DNA of 64,000 nucleotides. Source: Kudoa neothunni (lineage: Eukaryota; Cnidaria). Position numbers and translations under genes: made by a program. How positions within the stretch are numbered: the stretch's first letter is position 1; every line of letters begins with the position of its first letter. Below, piece after piece: positions 60,948 through 64,000 of the stretch. Below the pieces are notes generated by a model. That model was given only the letters and a program-made list of their open reading frames with translations. It was not told the origin of the DNA and did not search any database. Where the stretch lies: assembly GCA_964304625.1 (NCBI GenBank), contig OZ199838.1, positions 6,324,001 through 6,388,000 of the forward strand, given 5' to 3'.

Positions 60948-62104
60948 CTACGTATAAGAACGTTTTCTACGAGATGAAATTTTAAAATAGTTTGTATTTG
61001 TATCGAGAAGTATTTCATGCTCATCAGCTTCATTAACATCCACAAAATCTTTATTCTTATTGGTTTTCTCTTTAGTTTCATTTACAATATGTACATAGGA
61101 AAAGAGTTTGTCCATTAGTTTCAATTGTTCCAGTAACTTTTTAAAGTTGGCTGCGTTGCGACCATTTTCATTGGTAGATAAATTAGAATCGATCAATTGC
61201 ATGTATTTCTCCAGCAGCGGTATATATTGTTTACGGATCAATTTGACACAATCCAAAAGTGTAGTTATAATAACTTGATTGTCATTGTTAGACAGAATAT
61301 CAATTCTGGTTTTATTGTTTATTATTTTCAATTTATTACTATTGGAAGTGAGATCATCCTTTTTTAGTAACTTTAAACATTCGTTAATCTGACCCAAGCT
61401 AATATGAATGTCAAATTGAGATTGTTGCACTTTGATCTGGGTTTGTTGAAGCAATCTATTAGTAGTGGATAGTTTGGCGTGTTCAATACTGGCTTCAGAT
61501 ATCACCTATAATGGAATGGCATGGTATTAGAACAATCCAATCAACTGAAACTGAATAAAAAAATATTTACCGTTATTCTACCATTTACCAATGAGATAAC
61601 ATTTTTGTCGTGATGGTAAGGATGAACAATGTTATCAATATCAATCTTAAGTTTAGATTTCAAAAATTCTTTGTAATCTAATAGCTGTGGATAGCCTGGT
61701 CCGTAAACGCGACACCACCGAGCTAAATTGTCGTAGGCTTGAATTCTTAATCGTTTGCCGTAATAATCCTCCCCTCTCAATTCCCGCCCCGAAGAATTGC
61801 CCCAATAACCATCATTGGTAACCAGCTTAAATAGTTCATATATTTTCATACAAAATAACATTCTGAAGTAGTGACTCTTGTTAAAAACCAGCGCAGACAT
61901 TAAAAAGATATAATATTTTTCTTTGTTGGATTTGCACTTAAGTCTGTACTCCAATATACCAAATAATTCGCCCATATTATTTCGATATCCCTTTGCGTGT
62001 CGTTCAAATTTTGTGTTAATTTGTGCGATAGCCTCCCCTTCATTTCTTAAATTAAGAATTCTGTCAATTTCTTCCTCTATCGACTCAACCTCAGTTGAGG
62101 TCAT
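60948..62104 (-). CDS. UVSSA: UVSSA, transcription-coupled repair factor, short form
   Basis: UVSSA joins stalled RNA polymerase II, stabilises CSB and brings in TFIIH. Exon 1 is 62104-61571 and exon 2 is 61505-60948, with a 65-nt intron in phase 0; the product is 363 residues, against 709 in humans. Exon 1 holds the N-terminal VHS-like domain: NKSHYFRMLFCMKIYELFKL aligns with RSHQFRMLVVSNFQEFLELT, and RIQAYDNLARWCRVYGPGYP with the helix that follows. Exon 2 has LLDCVKLIRKQYIPLLEKY and the acidic DFVDVNEADEHE, matching the DFVEV motif that in humans binds the TFIIH p62 subunit. The human C-terminal DUF2043 zinc region is absent; the product ends in a basic tail (SSRRKRS). Confidence 0.82.
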
Positions 62105-62331
62105 TTTCTCAAGGATGCTCGCGCACGTCGAATTTAAGCTGATATTTGCTGTTATAACACCTCATTTTCTAATATCTCAATCTAGTTGCTCTTAAGAAAA
62201 TTTTACTAACCTAATTTCTTTTCTTTTTACAGTATTATCTCTTTTTAAACCAATTCTGCGGCTATCTTTTTTTTAATAACGTGACACAATTACATTTTTC
62301 CATTATGTATTTATAACTTTCTCTGAGTTTA

Positions 62332-62779
62332 TTATTGGTGTATCATAGGTTTCCAACACTCGATATTCTGTTCTTCGGCAGTTTCTTTTTTGCTGTTTAA
62401 AAAATTTTTGTCTAAATATTTTTCGCGACTTAGGTTTAAACAGCACTGAGTGTGATGAAAATTAATGGGTTTCCTTGACCAAAAATGTTCGTCAACTCCA
62501 TAAAATGTATTAAGAATGAATAAATCAAAAAATGATAGTTTCAATCGTTTTTAATATATAAGATTTTCACTTAATCTTCATGAAAAATCCAACAAATCTA
62601 AATATTCTTTTTTTCATACACATGTAACAGCATAGTTTCGCATGCCATGAAAACCAATCATTGACATCTGATGTGTTCAAGGCTCTAATGAAAATTTGAT
62701 GACAATATTTTCTGCACCTACGTTGATGTTCCACCATATAAAACGACATCAACATATCGGAGAGGTTTACCCCTCCCAA
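62332..62779 (-). pseudogene. piggyBac transposase fragment
   Basis: Minus-strand frame 62779-62567 begins MGGVNLSDMLMSFYMVEHQR, matching the GGVDLSD block around the third catalytic residue of piggyBac transposases, here with Asn in place of the first Asp of that motif. A second frame to 62332 carries more of the C terminus (SREKYLDKN). No ends were found. Confidence 0.7.
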
Positions 62780-63534
62780 GTTTTTGTTATAATCATCTAC
62801 AAAGATACTTATATTATTCCTTTGGTGTACCTATCAAATCTTCTTAAAATGAAACAGACTCAACTGAGGAATGAGTGCAACAGTGAGTGACAACAGAGCT
62901 ATCAAAACCGGAAGTAAGATACACAGTTCATAAAATCTCCAGCATAATCATTTGAACCGCGTCCTAATTTCTTGAGCTTTCCATTTTATTGAATTGTATC
63001 TTTCTAACTGAATAAATATCTCGTCTTCTCAATAAATTTTACAGCGAAATAAAGGTAAACCAATTATCAAAATAAAGATAATGTTTATTTTAGTAAAACA
63101 AACTTTCACGAAGCTTAATAACAAAGTCAACAAATTTTAATCCGTAGCTACTACCCATAATTGACTTATTTCCATCATGAAAATCAAACTAATCTATCAA
63201 TCTACGAACACTGCATCAAGCAAACATTTTGAACCCTCATTTTTTTGCTCCTTTGGAATATATTGTTTTGCGTTACATTTTCATTAAAAGGGAATAATTC
63301 TTTCGTCTATAGAATTACTTATTTCACATTTTATTGTCAAACAGACTTCTCTAATTAAATTTAATAATGCGCAAAGTTTTTATATCTAGGAGAGTTTGAA
63401 TCAGTCACAATGCTGTTATTATTTACAAAATATAATTATTTTGACATTTTAACTAGGCGCTGACTATTGACGTGGAGGGTTTTAATCCTCCCGACTTCCA
63501 TTTATAGCCGATATAAAAAGTTTATTTTTTAGGG
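62780..63534. other. AT-rich spacer
   Basis: No gene recognised. Confidence 0.4.
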
Positions 63535-63680
63535 TCTGCTGAAATTAATTATTTTTGACTCTTTGCTATCACTCCGTGAGGACAACAAATAATTAAATAC
63601 AGTCAAACTACACCTATCTTGATATTACTTATGACTCATGACAATAGCCACTTCCTTTTAATTATACCCATAATAAAGAG
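63535..63680. repeat. AATTATT repeat family copy
   Basis: AATTAATTATTTTTGACT ... CAACAAATAATTAAATACAG, then CAATAGCCACTTCC and CCCATAATAAAG, matching 60190-60330. Confidence 0.7.
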
Positions 63681-64000
63681 GAGATTTATATATCTCTGAA
63701 TCTCTTCTACATTTACTTAGAAAGTGAAATTTGTGATAGACATTTCTAATTAATTTTCTATATTTGATGGGATATAATCTCTTTGATACTTTAGATACAA
63801 GAATGTATCGTTATTTGAAGACCTAGAATTTTGGGTTTTATCCAAATCTTTGCCATAAGTAGTAGTTTCAAAGAGAAACATCTCAACCACTACAAACTAT
63901 AACTGGTTGCTAAATATCTGCATCAGAAAAACAACGATCTCATTCCTAAGTCAAGATTCTACTTTCACAATAAATTTTGAAAATTAGATCATGATCCCAA
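63681..64000. other. AT-rich end of window
   Basis: Nothing recognised. Confidence 0.4.

Overview
This window looks like animal (metazoan-grade) nuclear DNA. It is very AT-rich, host genes are split by tiny introns (mostly 36-71 nt, GT...AG), and there are many transposons. Recognisable host genes are a UPF1-like helicase, UNC-45, Ral, two saposin-like genes, SEM1/DSS1, HAP2/GCS1, mevalonate kinase, NDUFS4 and UVSSA. UNC-45, Ral, UVSSA and HAP2 together fit an early-branching or parasitic animal with compact introns (a myxozoan-like cnidarian is one guess). The lineage is inference and no marker here settles it. Because exons are short, most real genes appear only as scattered small open frames, so I rebuilt exon chains by hand from splice sites, phase and family motifs.

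Layout. 0.7-3.4 kb: UPF1-like gene (-). 4-6.3 kb: decayed piggyBac copy, perhaps inside an hAT-like element. 8.0-11.4 kb: UNC-45 (+). 14.0-14.7 kb: Ral (-). 16.2-22.4 kb: a nest in which an old Merlin transposon holds a young Ty3/Gypsy-type LTR element and a younger Merlin. 23.2-26.5 kb: a MULE with ~310-bp inverted repeats and a perfect 9-bp target duplication. 27.1-33.0 kb: two saposin-like paralogues (-), the first decayed and the second intact over ten exons, with an unidentified coding region between them. 33.7-34.0 kb: SEM1 (-). 34.9-37.9 kb: a Merlin relic carrying a Tigger/pogo insertion. 37.9-41.3 kb: non-autonomous piggyBac and Tigger-like elements. 41.6-43.9 kb: complete 11-exon HAP2 (-). 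47.0-48.4 kb: complete 9-exon mevalonate kinase (+). 49.5 kb: a 200-N gap followed by the tail of a second MULE. 51.7-56.0 kb: piggyBac pieces, including one copy with an intact 537-codon transposase. 56.1-56.6 kb: NDUFS4 (+). 58.1-60.0 kb: long-TIR element without transposase. 60.9-62.1 kb: short UVSSA (-). 62.3-62.8 kb: piggyBac fragment.

The host genes are housekeeping functions with no operon-like link: RNA surveillance, chaperone, signalling, lysosome/secretion, proteasome, gamete fusion, isoprenoid synthesis, complex I and transcription-coupled repair. The rest is a record of repeated transposition (Merlin, MULE, Tigger, piggyBac, one LTR element, several short families). Two host genes (UPF1-like, UNC-45) carry a frame problem that may be a base-call error or real damage. 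I found no rRNA, CRISPR or convincing functional tRNA.
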